This document shows, piece after piece, positions 1-10,870 of a DNA stretch of 64,000 bases. The notes below the pieces were generated by a model. That model ran no database searches and was not told where the DNA came from. It saw only the letters and a list, made by a program, of their open reading frames with translations. The stretch lies in NCBI RefSeq assembly GCF_030499515.1, contig NZ_JASTWJ010000001.1, forward strand, positions 7,544,001 to 7,608,000. The letters are read 5' to 3'. Position numbers and translations under genes: made by a program. Within the stretch, counting starts at the first letter, position 1. Every line of letters begins with the position of its first letter. The stretch comes from Streptomyces sp. DT2A-34 (GTDB lineage: Bacteria > Actinomycetota > Actinomycetes > Streptomycetales > Streptomycetaceae).

Positions 1-1193
1 TGGCTGGTCGAAGGCGGGCGTCGGGAGCGCGGGTGGTCCTCGCGCTCTGTCTGCTGCTGGTCTGTCTGGTGGGCTGCGGCGGGCGGCCCGGCACCGACAG
101 CGCGAAGGCCGAGGTGCAGCGCGTCCTGGACCGGCGGGCAGCGGCGGTGCTCGACCGCGACGAGGCGGCGTATCGCCGGACGGGCGCGTCGGCCGGGTTC
201 GACAATCTGCGCGCGGTGCCCCTCGCCGACTGGTCGTACCGCCTGACCGGCCTGCACCGCACCGGCGACACCGCCACCGCCGAGGCTGAGCTCCACTATC
301 GCGTCGAGGGCTACGACCGGGCGCCGGTCAGCGCCGGCCGCACACTGAGCCTGAGCCTGGACGCGCGGGGCGAGTGGTACGTCGAGGCCGAGCGGCCCGC
401 CGGTAAATCGGCCGAGCAGCTGTGGGACCAGGGGAAGGTGAGCGTCGTTCGGGGCGACGCCGGCCTCGTCCTCGGCGTCGGACAGTCCGAGGCGGTGCTG
501 CGGTCGTACGCGGAGCTGGCGGACGACGCGGTACCGGCCGTGTCGCAGGCGTGGGGCACGGACTGGGCCCGGCGCGTCGTGGTCCTCGTACCGAAGTCCC
601 TGGACGACATGGCCGGGCTGCTCGGCTCGCCCGCGTCCTCCTATCGCGGGATCGCCGCCGTCACCACCGGCGAGACCGGCGCTCCGGCGAAGGCGCCCGC
701 CGACCGGATCATCGTCAACCCCGACGCGTACGGCGTCCTGGGGAAGGTGGGCAAGCAGGTCGTCCTCACCCACGAGACCACGCATGTCGCCACCCGCGCC
801 GACACCACCGCGGCCACCCCGCTGTGGCTCTCCGAGGGCTACGCCGACTGGGTCGGCTACCTCGGCAGCGGCCGCTCCCCGTCCCAGGCCGCGCCCGAGC
901 TGTGGCGTGCCGTGTCCGAGGGGCGGGGGCCGCAGGAGCTCCCGGCCGACGCGGACTTCGGCTTCACCGGCGACGCGAACAAGCTGGCGCGGGCCTACGA
1001 GAGCGGGTGGATGGCCTGCCGGATGATCGCGGACCGCTGGGGCGAGGTCAGGCTCGGCGAGTTCTACCGGGCCGTGGGTGCGCACGAGCGGCGGGAGGGG
1101 GCGGTCGAGGGGGCGTTGAAGGACGTGCTGGGGACCTCGCTGAAGGACTTCACCGCGCGGTGGCGGGAGTATCTGCGGGCTCAGCTCGGCTGA
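1..1193 (+). CDS. Secreted lipoprotein with gluzincin-type zinc protease motif (5' partial)
   Basis: The reading frame is open from base 3 and begins with an Arg-rich n-region, a hydrophobic stretch and a lipobox-like LVGC, so the true start is probably just outside the window; the first start codon inside is GTG at 33. The exported part carries HETTH near residue 247 (numbered from that GTG), followed by LSEGYADW, which supplies the downstream Glu expected of a gluzincin (peptidase MA-like) zinc site. The protein is predicted to be a lipid-anchored cell-surface protein with possible peptidase activity; the substrate is unknown. It overlaps the convergent padR gene by 13 bases. The motif is seen; the enzymatic activity is inferred. 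Confidence 0.75.
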   Translation, partial: AGRRRASGARVVLALCLLLVCLVGCGGRPGTDSAKAEVQRVLDRRAAAVLDRDEAAYRRTGASAGFDNLRAVPLADWSYRLTGLHRTGDTATAEAELHYRVEGYDRAPVSAGRTLSLSLDARGEWYVEAERPAGKSAEQLWDQGKVSVVRGDAGLVLGVGQSEAVLRSYAELADDAVPAVSQAWGTDWARRVVVLVPKSLDDMAGLLGSPASSYRGIAAVTTGETGAPAKAPADRIIVNPDAYGVLGKVGKQVVLTHETTHVATRADTTAATPLWLSEGYADWVGYLGSGRSPSQAAPELWRAVSEGRGPQELPADADFGFTGDANKLARAYESGWMACRMIADRWGEVRLGEFYRAVGAHERREGAVEGALKDVLGTSLKDFTARWREYLRAQLG

Positions 1194-1711
1194 TCGAGCC
1201 GCGCGATGGCCTCCGTCAGCCACGCGCGTTCCGCCTCGCCCGTCGCCCGGGCCACCCGCAGCATGCCCTGCCGGAACAGGTCGTCCGCCTCCTCCGCCCG
1301 GACCGGCCTGCCGTCCTCGTAGAAGAAACTCGTGGGCGCGGTGAGGAACTCCAGTCGGCGGCGCAGCACCTCGGCCTGTTCTCGGCGGTCCGGGAGGTGC
1401 CGTAGGAAGGACAGGACCGTGTTGAAGCGGACCTGGTCCGTGATCTCGGCCGGCTTCGGACGGCGCAGGCGTTCCAGCAGGTCCTCGCGGCCCTTGTCGG
1501 TGAGGGAGAGGATCCGGCGCGGGGCGGCGCTCGCGCCCGGTTCCGCGTGCTCGTCGAGCTTGCCCGCCTTGATCAGGCGCGTGATCGCCGGGTAGAGGGC
1601 GCCGTCGCTGACGGGGCGGACATGGCCGCTCAGCGCCTTGATGCGCGCCTTCAACTCGTAGCCGTGCAGGGGCTCTTCGGCCAGGAAGCCGAGGATCGAC
1701 AGCTCCAGCAT
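1181..1711 (-). CDS. PadR-family transcriptional regulator
   Basis: A 176-residue protein starting MLELSILGFLAEEPLHGYEL, the typical N-terminus of the PadR winged-helix domain, followed by a Vir_AT-like C-terminal helical region. PadR proteins repress transcription as dimers and release DNA on ligand binding. The gene is divergent from a MATE-type transporter, with a repeat-containing 90-bp region between them, so it probably controls that pump and itself. The ATG has AGGA upstream at a good distance. The regulator class is clear; the ligand cannot be read from the sequence. Confidence 0.85.
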   Translation of the reverse strand: MLELSILGFLAEEPLHGYELKARIKALSGHVRPVSDGALYPAITRLIKAGKLDEHAEPGASAAPRRILSLTDKGREDLLERLRRPKPAEITDQVRFNTVLSFLRHLPDRREQAEVLRRRLEFLTAPTSFFYEDGRPVRAEEADDLFRQGMLRVARATGEAERAWLTEAIARLDQPS

Positions 1712-1750
1712 GGTCCTCCTTGCGGACGTGATGCGCCCATGGTGCCTCTT

Positions 1751-1775
1751 ATCGAGCTACCTCTAATCGAGGTAC
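1751..1775. promoter_or_regulatory. Candidate PadR operator between padR and the MATE gene
   Basis: Two near-identical 10-mers, ATCGAGCTAC (1751-1760) and ATCGAGGTAC (1766-1775), lie 15 bases apart, and a perfect inverted repeat TACCTC-N5-GAGGTA covers 1758-1774. The position, between divergent regulator and transporter starts, suits an autoregulatory operator. The repeats are seen; the binding is inferred. Confidence 0.5.
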
Positions 1776-1801
1776 TCTCTGGGTGTCGAGGGGGCCGGAT
1801 C

Positions 1802-3118
1802 GTGAACGCGCACCGCAAGCAGGTCGTCTCGCTCGCCCAGCCCGTCTACTTCTCGCTCCTCGCCTCCGTGGCCGCCGGGATCATCAACACCGTCTGGGTG
1901 TCCCGGCTCGGCGGTCCGGCCGTGGCCGCCGTGGCGGTCGCCACCAACACCGAGAACGTCCTGCTCGGCGTGGCCCTCGTCTTCGGCTCCGGTACGACCG
2001 TGCTGGTCGCGCACGCCAGGGGTGCGGAGGACGCCGGTGCCGTGCGGGCCGCGGTCCGCGGGGGATGGGCGGTGTGGGCGATCGTCACGCCAGTGGTCGT
2101 CGTGGGCGGGTTCCTGCTGCGGGAGCCGTTGGCGCGGCTGGTGCTCGACGGGGGTGCGGCTCAGCCGCTCGCGGTGGACTACTTCGCGATCGCGCTGCCG
2201 GGGACGGCGGTGTTCTTCGCGCAGCAGCTGGTGGACGGCATCCTCAAAGGCGCCGGCGACACCAGGACCCCGATGCGGCTCGCGCTGCTTGCCAACGGCC
2301 TGATCCTGGTCTGCGACCCGTTCCTCATCCAGGCCTACGGCGTCCAGGGCGCCGCCGCCTCGACCGTGCTGTGCAGGAGCCTTGCCCTCGGGGTGGGGCT
2401 GGTCGCGCTGCGGCGGAACCGGCTGCTGCGGGCTGCCGCCGAGGCGCGGCCCGCGCAGTCGCTCGCCGGTGCGGCGCGGCGGACGCTGCGGACCGGGCTG
2501 CCGATGTCGGCCGACTTCACCGTGCGGCAGGCGGGTGCGCTGGTGCTGGTGGCGATCGTGGCGCGGCTCGGGGTGACGGCGGTGGCCGCGTACTCGATCG
2601 CGTACAAGGTCATGTACGTCGCCACCATGGGCTTCTACGCGGTGCGCCAGGCCGCCGCCATCCACACCGCGCACCTGCTCGGCGCGGGTCAGGACGCGCG
2701 GGGCGCGATCGGGCGGCAGGCGGTGCTGGTCGCGGGGGCCTTCGCGCTCGCGGCGGCCGCCCTGCTGGGCGTGACCGCGCCCTGGCTCATGGCCGCCTTC
2801 GGCGCCGGTCCCGAGGTCGCCCACGCCGGAGTGCTCTTCCTGCGCTGCGTCGGGCCCTACCTGCTCCTGATGGCCTGCTTCATCGCGCTCGGCGGGGTCT
2901 TCGAGGGCGGCGGGGCGGCGCCGGTGCTGCTGCGGGTGACCGTGCTCGGTACGGCCGTACAGCTGCCGCTCGCGTACGGGCTGTCGGGCCTCGGTCTGCC
3001 GGGTGTGTGCCTGGCCCTGGCGGTCGCCATGGGGGTGCAGTGCGCGGGGGTGCTGGTGCTGTTCCGCAGGGCCCGGCGTCAGGAGGGCAGTGACGTTTCC
3101 TTGGTGCGGGTCGCCTGA
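1802..3118 (+). CDS. MATE-family multidrug/toxin efflux transporter
   Basis: A 438-residue polytopic membrane protein with about 12 hydrophobic segments. The GTG at 1802 is chosen because the protein then begins VNAHRKQVVSLAQPVYFSLL, the usual MATE opening just before the first helix; the frame is open upstream but reads as non-coding and runs over padR. The family exports cationic or hydrophobic compounds by Na+ or H+ antiport. The divergent PadR gene suggests drug-inducible expression. Its 3' end overlaps the convergent glycosyltransferase gene by 40 bases. The substrate is unknown. Confidence 0.83.
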   Translation: MNAHRKQVVSLAQPVYFSLLASVAAGIINTVWVSRLGGPAVAAVAVATNTENVLLGVALVFGSGTTVLVAHARGAEDAGAVRAAVRGGWAVWAIVTPVVVVGGFLLREPLARLVLDGGAAQPLAVDYFAIALPGTAVFFAQQLVDGILKGAGDTRTPMRLALLANGLILVCDPFLIQAYGVQGAAASTVLCRSLALGVGLVALRRNRLLRAAAEARPAQSLAGAARRTLRTGLPMSADFTVRQAGALVLVAIVARLGVTAVAAYSIAYKVMYVATMGFYAVRQAAAIHTAHLLGAGQDARGAIGRQAVLVAGAFALAAAALLGVTAPWLMAAFGAGPEVAHAGVLFLRCVGPYLLLMACFIALGGVFEGGGAAPVLLRVTVLGTAVQLPLAYGLSGLGLPGVCLALAVAMGVQCAGVLVLFRRARRQEGSDVSLVRVA

Positions 3119-4314
3119 GCCGGTACGGGGAGCGGGGCGGTGCGGGTCACCGTCGAGCGCCACAGTGCGCGGGCGGCGAGGATCGTGGCGAGGACCAGCA
3201 GGCCGTTGCGGAGGAACAGCAGGGTGATGCCGAGGGCGTCGCTGGCGACGACGTGCGAGAACCAGACCGGGAATTCCAGGACCGTCACGAAGGACGCGGC
3301 GATGACCAGGCCGGCGGGGAGCGCCATACGGCTGCCGCGGAAGCACAGGCACACGGCCGCGAGGCCGACCAGCCACACCAGGTACTGCGGGCTGATCACC
3401 CGGCTCGTCGTCACGAACATCAGCACCGCCACGAAGGCCGCGTCGGCGAGCGTGTGCGACAGGAACCGCCTCGCCCTCAGCCGCCACAGCAGCAGCCAGC
3501 CGAAGGCGAGCCCGCTCAGCGCGAGGGCGGCCGTGCTGACGACGTCGACGTGCGGACCGAGGAACTCCACCGAGCCGTAGTTGAGCAGCACCTGGCCGTC
3601 CCAGCCGAAGTGCCGGGCCACATGGAAGACCAGGGCGCCCAGCGACTCCACCTCGGTGCCGCGGTCCCGCTGGAAGGTCAGGAAGGCGAAGGCGCCGGGC
3701 ATGGCGAGGGCGAACAGCGCGGCCAGGGCGCCGACGGTCAGCATGGCCGACGTCCAGGCGCTGCGCCTGCGGGCGGCGACCAGCAGCAGCACCGGCCACA
3801 CCTTCAGCATCGCCCCGAAGGCCGTCAGCGCGCCCATCACCCTCGGATGCCGGGCGCCCGCGAGCAGGGCGGCCACGGCGACGGCGGTGACCATCACGTC
3901 GTAGCGCGCGTACACGGTCGGTCCGAGCAGCGGTACGCCCACCACCCACACCCAGGCCCCGCGCAGCGTCCGGCCCGGGCGCAGGCCCGCGTACCGCAGG
4001 AGCAGCAGCACGGCCAGGTCGGCGCAGAAGGCGAGGACGAAGAACGCCGACGGGTAGTCCAGCCAGAACACCATCGCGGGGGAGAGGATCGCGAGCGCGG
4101 CGGCGGGCGGGTACTGCCAGGTGACGTCGTCCAGGGGGAACGTTCCGGTGCGCAGCACCTCGTACCAGCCCTGGTAGATCACCGACACGTCACTGGTGAC
4201 GTCCGGGCCCGGAAAGACGTACACCTTGAACACGAAGAGGAGCAGAACCAGCCTGGTCAGGCCCCAGACCCCCAGAAGCCACGCCAGGGACCGCCGCGTG
4301 CCCGTCGTCTCCAC
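3079..4314 (-). CDS. GT87-type polyprenol-phosphate-mannose-dependent mannosyltransferase-like membrane protein
   Basis: A 411-residue polytopic protein with roughly ten hydrophobic helices and an early extracytoplasmic loop containing PGPDVTSDVSVIYQGWYEVL and, further on, DDVTWQYPPAA, a layout typical of GT87/GT-C mannosyltransferases. These use polyprenyl-phosphate mannose outside the membrane to extend lipid-linked mannosides. The GTG at 4314 is preferred: AGGGGA sits 4 bases upstream and helix 1 follows directly; the longer frame has a charged non-conserved extension. It is divergent from a PimB-like transferase. The M. tuberculosis counterpart by order is Rv2181. The acceptor is not known here. 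Confidence 0.75.
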   Translation of the reverse strand: METTGTRRSLAWLLGVWGLTRLVLLLFVFKVYVFPGPDVTSDVSVIYQGWYEVLRTGTFPLDDVTWQYPPAAALAILSPAMVFWLDYPSAFFVLAFCADLAVLLLLRYAGLRPGRTLRGAWVWVVGVPLLGPTVYARYDVMVTAVAVAALLAGARHPRVMGALTAFGAMLKVWPVLLLVAARRRSAWTSAMLTVGALAALFALAMPGAFAFLTFQRDRGTEVESLGALVFHVARHFGWDGQVLLNYGSVEFLGPHVDVVSTAALALSGLAFGWLLLWRLRARRFLSHTLADAAFVAVLMFVTTSRVISPQYLVWLVGLAAVCLCFRGSRMALPAGLVIAASFVTVLEFPVWFSHVVASDALGITLLFLRNGLLVLATILAARALWRSTVTRTAPLPVPAQATRTKETSLPS

Positions 4315-4433
4315 CAGATCCCCTGCCGTTCGCTCCCGCCGTGCGAGAACATGATGTCCCCTCCAGCTGTGTGCGGGCCACACACCTGGCCGTGCCCCGG
4401 CTGTGAACAGCGGCTTCGGTAAGGTCTGCGGCG

Positions 4434-5576
4434 ATGCACAAGACCCTGATCGTGACGAACGACTTCCCGCCCCGCCCCGGCGGCATCCAGGCGTTCCTGC
4501 ACAATATGGCGCTACGGCTCGACCCGGAGCGGCTGGTCGTCTACGCCTCCACCTGGAAGCGCGGCCGCGAGGGCGCCGAGGCCACCGCCGCCTTCGACGC
4601 CGAGCAGCCCTTCACGGTCGTACGGGACCGTACGACGATGCTGCTGCCGACGCCCGCGGCGACCCGGCGGGCGGTCGGGCTGCTGCGCGAGCACGGGTGC
4701 ACGTCGGTGTGGTTCGGGGCGGCGGCACCGCTCGGCCTGATGGCCCCGGCGCTGCGCAAGGCCGGCGCCGAACGGCTGGTGGCCACGACCCACGGCCACG
4801 AGGCAGGCTGGGCCCAGCTGCCCGCGGCCCGGCAACTGCTGCGCCGGATCGGGGAGTCGACGGACACGATCACCTACCTCGGCGAGTACACGCGCTCGCG
4901 GATCGCGACCGCCCTGACGCCTCAGGCGGCCTCGCGGATGGTGCAGCTGCCGCCGGGGGTCGACGAGAAGACCTTCCACCCCGAGTCGGGCGGCGACGAG
5001 ATCCGGGCACGCCTTGGCCTGACGGACCGGCCGGTGGTCGTCTGCGTCTCCCGTCTGGTCCGGCGCAAGGGGCAGGACACCCTGATCCAGGCCATGCCCC
5101 GCATCCTGGCCGCCGAGCCGGACGCGGTGCTGCTGATCGTCGGGGGTGGGCCGTACGAGAAGGACCTGCGGCGGATGGCGCGTGACACAGGGGTCGCCGA
5201 CTCCGTCCGGTTCACGGGGCCGGTGCCCTGGTCCGAGCTGCCCGCGCACTACGGCGCCGGGGACGTCTTCGCGATGCCGTGCCGGACGAGGAGGGGCGGG
5301 CTCGACGTGGAGGGGCTCGGCATCGTGTACCTGGAGGCGTCGGTGACAGGGCTGCCGGTGGTCGCCGGGGACTCGGGGGGCGCGCCGGATGCCGTACTGG
5401 ATGGCGAGACCGGCTGGGTGGTCCGGGGCGGCTCCCCGGAGGAGGCCGCCGACCGCATCGTCACACTCCTGGGAGACGCCGAGTTGCGCCGGAGGATGGG
5501 GGAGCGGGGCCGGGAGTGGGTCGAGGAGAAGTGGCGCTGGGACCTTTTGGCGGAGCACTTGAAGCACTTGCTGTAG
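4434..5576 (+). CDS. pimB: GT4 glycosyltransferase, PimB'-like phosphatidylinositol-mannoside mannosyltransferase
   Basis: A 380-residue GT-B protein. The N-terminal TNDFPPRPGGIQAFL matches the start of actinobacterial PimB' proteins, which transfer mannose from GDP-mannose to phosphatidylinositol mannoside at the cytoplasmic face. The C-terminal domain has SRLVRRKGQDTLI and GLGIVYLEASVTGLPVVAGD, the nucleotide-sugar-binding EX7E region. A GT87 gene is divergent and an acyl-CoA ligase lies two genes on, the same order as Rv2188c-Rv2187. A TAAGGT -10-like hexamer lies just upstream of the ATG. The assignment rests on family resemblance and order. Confidence 0.8.
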   Translation: MHKTLIVTNDFPPRPGGIQAFLHNMALRLDPERLVVYASTWKRGREGAEATAAFDAEQPFTVVRDRTTMLLPTPAATRRAVGLLREHGCTSVWFGAAAPLGLMAPALRKAGAERLVATTHGHEAGWAQLPAARQLLRRIGESTDTITYLGEYTRSRIATALTPQAASRMVQLPPGVDEKTFHPESGGDEIRARLGLTDRPVVVCVSRLVRRKGQDTLIQAMPRILAAEPDAVLLIVGGGPYEKDLRRMARDTGVADSVRFTGPVPWSELPAHYGAGDVFAMPCRTRRGGLDVEGLGIVYLEASVTGLPVVAGDSGGAPDAVLDGETGWVVRGGSPEEAADRIVTLLGDAELRRRMGERGREWVEEKWRWDLLAEHLKHLL

Positions 5577-5585
5577 TGCAGCCCA

Positions 5586-5665
5586 CCTAGGGGCGCGGGG
5601 AACTGCGCAACCAGCCACGAACCACCCGTAGTCGCCAACGATGAATACGCGGCACCCCACTAGGC
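5586..5665 (+). repeat. Interspersed intergenic hairpin element, copy 1
   Basis: The sequence GGGGCGCGGGGAACTGCGC followed by an AGCCAC block and AGTCGCC recurs at 14598. The ends of the segment can pair imperfectly (CCTAGGGGCGCG at 5586 against the complement of CGCGGCACCCCACTAGG at the right). It lies between pimB and the cholesterol oxidase gene. Similar elements are common between Streptomyces genes; the function is unknown. Confidence 0.6.
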
Positions 5666-5677
5666 GGAACGCAATAA

Positions 5678-7333
<1,656 letters not shown>

Positions 7334-7352
7334 CGCTTTTCCGGAAGGGGCC

Positions 7353-9149
7353 CTACTTCTGGTAGATCGCCTCGATCTCGTCCGCGAAGTCCTTCGCCAC
7401 GACGTTGCGCTTGAGCTTCAGCGACGGCGTCAGATGGCCCGAGTCCTCCGTGAACTGGGAGGGAAGAATGCGGAACTTCCGCACCGATTCCGCCTTCGAC
7501 ACCGCGGCGTTGCCGTCGTCGACCGCCGACTGGATCGCGGCCAGCAGGTCGGGGTCCTCGTGCAGCGACGCCGCGGTGGAGCCCGCCGGTTTGCCGTGCT
7601 CGGCGCACCAGCGGCCCAGGAACTCCTCGTCGACGGTGACCAGCGCGCCCACGAACGGCCGCCCGTCGCCCACCACCATGCACTCCGCGACCAGCGCGTG
7701 CGCCCGGATACGGTCCTCGATCACGGCCGGCGCGACGTTCTTGCCGCCGGCGGTGACGATGATCTCCTTCTTGCGGCCGGTGATCCGGAGGTAGCCGTCC
7801 TCGTCGAGGGTGCCGATGTCACCGGTGTGGAACCAGCCGTCGGCCAGCGCCTCCTCGGTCGCGCCCGGGTTGTTCCAGTACTCCTTGAACAGGTGCTCGC
7901 CGTGCAGCAGCACCTCACCGTCGTCCGCGATGCGCACGACCGAGCCCGGCAGGGGCTGGCCGACCGTGCCGATCTTCTGCCGGTCCCAGGGGTTGAAGGC
8001 GGTCGCGGCGCAGGACTCGGTCAGGCCGTAGCCCTCCAGGACCGTGAAGCCGATGCCGCGGAAGAAGTGCCCGAGGCGCTCGCCCAGCGGGGCACCGCCG
8101 GAGATGGCGTACTCGCCCTTGCCGCCGAGGACGGCGCGCAGCTTGCTGTAGACCAGTTTGTCGAAGACCTTGTGTTTGATCTTCAGGCCGACGGGCGGGC
8201 CGGACGGGGTGTCCAGCGCCTTGCTGTAGGCGATCGCCGTGTCCGCGGCCTTGTCGAAGATCTTGCCCTTGCCGTCCGCCTGGGCCTTGGCGCGCGCCGA
8301 GTTGTAGACCTTCTCGAAGACGCGCGGGACGCCCAGGATCAGCGTCGGGCGGAACGAGGCCAGCTCGTCCGTGAGGTTCTTGATGTCCGGGACGTTGCCC
8401 AGCTTGATCGGCGCCATCATGGGCGCCACCTGCACGAGGCGGCCGAAGACGTGCGCGAGCGGGAGGAAGAGCAGCACGGAGCACTCGCCGGTGCGGAACA
8501 GCGGCCGCAGGCGCTCCACGATGTTCCCGCACTCGGCGAAGAAGCTGCGGTGGGTGAGGACACAGCCCTTGGGGCGGCCGGTCGTCCCGGACGTGTACAC
8601 GATGGTCGCCGGGTCGTCGGCCTTCGCCAGCGAGCTGCGCTCCTCGACCGTCGCGTCGCTGATGTCCTGCCCGAGCCGGCCCAGCTCCTCGACCCCGCCG
8701 GCCTCGATCTGCCAGACGTGCTTGAGGGCGGGCAGCCGGTCGCGCACCGACTCGACGGCGGCGGTGTGGCCGGCCAGCTCCGTGATCATGGCGGTCGCGC
8801 CCGAGTCACCGAGGATCCACTGCACCTGCTCCGGCGAGCTGGTCTCGTACACCGGCACGGTGACCGCGCCCGCCGACCAGATCGCGAAGTCGAGCAGGGT
8901 CCACTCGTAGCGGGTGCGGGACATCAGGCCGACCCGGTCGCCCGGCCGGACCCCGGCGGCGATGAGCCCCTTCGCGGCCGCGCGCACCTCGGCGAGGAAG
9001 GCGGTGGCCGTCACGTCCTGCCAGGCACCGCCCACCTTGCGGGCGATGACGGCGACGTCCGGATGCTGCGCGGCGTTTCTGCGGACGATGTCGGTCAGAT
9101 TGCCGTCCGCAGGGACCTCGTACAAAGCCGGAAGGCTGAACTCGCGCAA
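7353..9149 (-). CDS. Long-chain fatty-acid-CoA ligase, FadD15-like
   Basis: A 598-residue ANL-superfamily adenylating enzyme that activates long-chain fatty acids to acyl-CoA through an acyl-AMP. The P-loop-like YTSGTTGRPKG, the GYGLTES motif, the TGD of GWFHTGDIGTLDEDGYL and the C-terminal GRKKEIIVTAGGKN are all intact. The TTG start at 9149 has GAGGAG 8 bases upstream. It converges on choA with a 19-bp gap. By order and type it is the Rv2187 (FadD15) counterpart. The chain-length preference cannot be read. Confidence 0.88.
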   Translation of the reverse strand: MREFSLPALYEVPADGNLTDIVRRNAAQHPDVAVIARKVGGAWQDVTATAFLAEVRAAAKGLIAAGVRPGDRVGLMSRTRYEWTLLDFAIWSAGAVTVPVYETSSPEQVQWILGDSGATAMITELAGHTAAVESVRDRLPALKHVWQIEAGGVEELGRLGQDISDATVEERSSLAKADDPATIVYTSGTTGRPKGCVLTHRSFFAECGNIVERLRPLFRTGECSVLLFLPLAHVFGRLVQVAPMMAPIKLGNVPDIKNLTDELASFRPTLILGVPRVFEKVYNSARAKAQADGKGKIFDKAADTAIAYSKALDTPSGPPVGLKIKHKVFDKLVYSKLRAVLGGKGEYAISGGAPLGERLGHFFRGIGFTVLEGYGLTESCAATAFNPWDRQKIGTVGQPLPGSVVRIADDGEVLLHGEHLFKEYWNNPGATEEALADGWFHTGDIGTLDEDGYLRITGRKKEIIVTAGGKNVAPAVIEDRIRAHALVAECMVVGDGRPFVGALVTVDEEFLGRWCAEHGKPAGSTAASLHEDPDLLAAIQSAVDDGNAAVSKAESVRKFRILPSQFTEDSGHLTPSLKLKRNVVAKDFADEIEAIYQK

Positions 9150-9422
9150 GACTGCTGCTCCTCATAGGGCGCCGGCGCCACGACGTTGTGTGATGCGACG
9201 GTGCGGTCCAAGGCTCGGGCAAGTGCTCTGGGATTCACATGTTGAAATCCAGAGCACGACTGGACCGACCGGACGTTACCCGCCGGTATGGCTTCTTCGA
9301 CAGGGGGTCCCGGCGAGATGTTTGCTGCGTCACACGGATTGGTGTTTCTGCTTGCATTCCTGCGCGCACAGTAGTCGAGCGGTCTGACGACTGGCCAGTA
9401 ACCATCGGTCCGGCCGCCACTG

Positions 9423-9449
9423 TTCACGTATGCCGCACACGCTTACCCT
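9423..9449 (+). promoter_or_regulatory. Promoter of a leaderless transcript for the phosphoesterase gene
   Basis: TTCACG (9423-9428), a 15-base spacer and TACCCT (9444-9449) end 8 bases before the ATG at 9458, so transcription would start at or next to the start codon. No Shine-Dalgarno sequence is visible, which supports leaderless translation. Confidence 0.45.
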
Positions 9450-9457
9450 TGATCGCC

Positions 9458-10255
9458 ATGGCACCGACACCGACGGGAAACCGCAGGACGCGCGTACATG
9501 TGGTCAGTGATGTGCACGGCAACGCCCGTGACCTGGCCAGAGCCGGCGAGGGAGCCGACGCCCTGATCTGCCTCGGTGACCTGGTGCTGTTCCTGGACTA
9601 CGCCGACCACTCGCGCGGCATCTTCCCCGACCTGTTCGGGGTGGAGGCCGCCGACCGCATCGTGGAACTGCGCACCGCCCGGCGCTTCGAGGAGGCGCGG
9701 GAGTTCGGGGCGCGGCTGTGGGCCGGGATCGGCTCGGACCGGCGCGCGGTGATCGAGAAGGCGGTGCGCAAGCAGTACGCCGAGATGTTCGCGGCGTTCC
9801 CTACGCCGACGTACGCGACGTACGGCAATGTCGACATGCCGCCCCTGTGGCCGGAGTACGCCGGGCCGGGCACGACCGTGCTGGATGGGGAGCGGGTGGA
9901 GATCGGGGGGTGGGTCTTCGGGTTCGTGGGCGGGGGCCTGCGGACGCCGATGCGCACGCCGTACGAGATCAGCGACGAGGAGTACGCGGCGAAGATCGAG
10001 GCCGTGGGGGAGGTGGACGTGCTGTGTACGCACATTCCGCCGGAGGTCCCGGAGTTGGTGTACGACACGGTGGCGCGGCGCTTCGAGCGGGGGAGCAGGG
10101 CGTTGCTGGAGGCGATTCGCCGTACGCGTCCGCGTTATTCGTTGTTCGGGCATGTCCATCAGCCTCTGGTGCGGCGGATGCGGATCGGGGCGACGGAGTG
10201 CGTCAACGTGGGGCACTTCGCTGGGGTGGGGGAGCCGTGGGCGCTGGAATGGTGA
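9458..10255 (+). CDS. Calcineurin-like metallophosphoesterase
   Basis: A 265-residue protein with the ordered metal-binding motifs of the family: SDVHGNARD (residues about 17-25), CLGDLVLF, YGNVDM, CTHIPP and FGHVHQP. These enzymes hold a dinuclear metal centre and hydrolyse phosphomonoesters or diesters; the substrate is not known. The ATG at 9458 is chosen because the first motif follows soon after and a -10 hexamer lies 8 bases upstream. The longer frame upstream has no conserved features. Confidence 0.83.
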   Translation: MAPTPTGNRRTRVHVVSDVHGNARDLARAGEGADALICLGDLVLFLDYADHSRGIFPDLFGVEAADRIVELRTARRFEEAREFGARLWAGIGSDRRAVIEKAVRKQYAEMFAAFPTPTYATYGNVDMPPLWPEYAGPGTTVLDGERVEIGGWVFGFVGGGLRTPMRTPYEISDEEYAAKIEAVGEVDVLCTHIPPEVPELVYDTVARRFERGSRALLEAIRRTRPRYSLFGHVHQPLVRRMRIGATECVNVGHFAGVGEPWALEW

Positions 10256-10397
10256 GTGAATTCCGGTCCCGTGGGCGTGGAGTCGGCGATGGGCGCAGGT
10301 GGGGGTGAAGTCGGCTGGTCGGGGGCGCGGTAGCCTTCACGCTGCACACGTGCGCACCACGACTTCATACCGGCCCGCATCTGGAGGAGCCACGGCG

Positions 10398-10838
10398 ATG
10401 GCGGAACACACCAGCTCGAGCATCACGATCGAGGCGGCACCGGCCGACGTCATGGGGGTGATCGCCGACTTCTCCCGCTACCCGGACTGGACCGGCGAGG
10501 TGAAGGAGGCGGAGGTCCTCAAGACCGACGGCCAGGGCCGTGCCGAGCAGGTTCGCCTCGTCATGGACGCCGGCGCGATCAAGGACGACCAGGTGCTGGC
10601 GTACACCTGGAGCGGTGAGCACGAGGTGTCCTGGACGCTGGTGAAGTCCCAGATGCTGCGGTCGCTCGACGGGTCGTACATCTTGAAGTCGGCGGGGGCC
10701 GGGGCGACCGAGGTCACGTACCGGCTGACGGTGGATGTCAAGATCCCGATGCTGGGGATGATCAAGCGCAAGGCCGAGAAGGTCATCATCGACCGGGCGT
10801 TGGCGGGGCTGAAGAAGCGGGTGGAGTCGGGCAAGTAG
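10398..10838 (+). CDS. SRPBCC (START-like) family protein
   Basis: A 146-residue single-domain protein opening [20 protein letters not shown] with [10 protein letters not shown] soon after, the standard start of the polyketide-cyclase/START-like fold that forms a hydrophobic pocket for lipids or other ligands. The ATG at 10398 has GGAGGAG about 9 bases upstream. A TAGCCT -10-like box lies at 10331. By order it is the Rv2185c counterpart. The ligand is unknown. The conserved pairing with the ArsA-like ATPase two positions on suggests a shared, perhaps membrane-lipid, role; that is inference. Confidence 0.82.
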   Translation: MAEHTSSSITIEAAPADVMGVIADFSRYPDWTGEVKEAEVLKTDGQGRAEQVRLVMDAGAIKDDQVLAYTWSGEHEVSWTLVKSQMLRSLDGSYILKSAGAGATEVTYRLTVDVKIPMLGMIKRKAEKVIIDRALAGLKKRVESGK

Positions 10839-10870
10839 GTCGTCGCCCCCGCCGCCCCTACCCGTCCCAT

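Noticed and set aside
1763..3949. 728-codon minus-strand frame over the MATE and glycosyltransferase genes
   Set aside because: Arg/Gly/His-rich low-complexity product with no domain; it is the antisense shadow of two clear membrane-protein genes.
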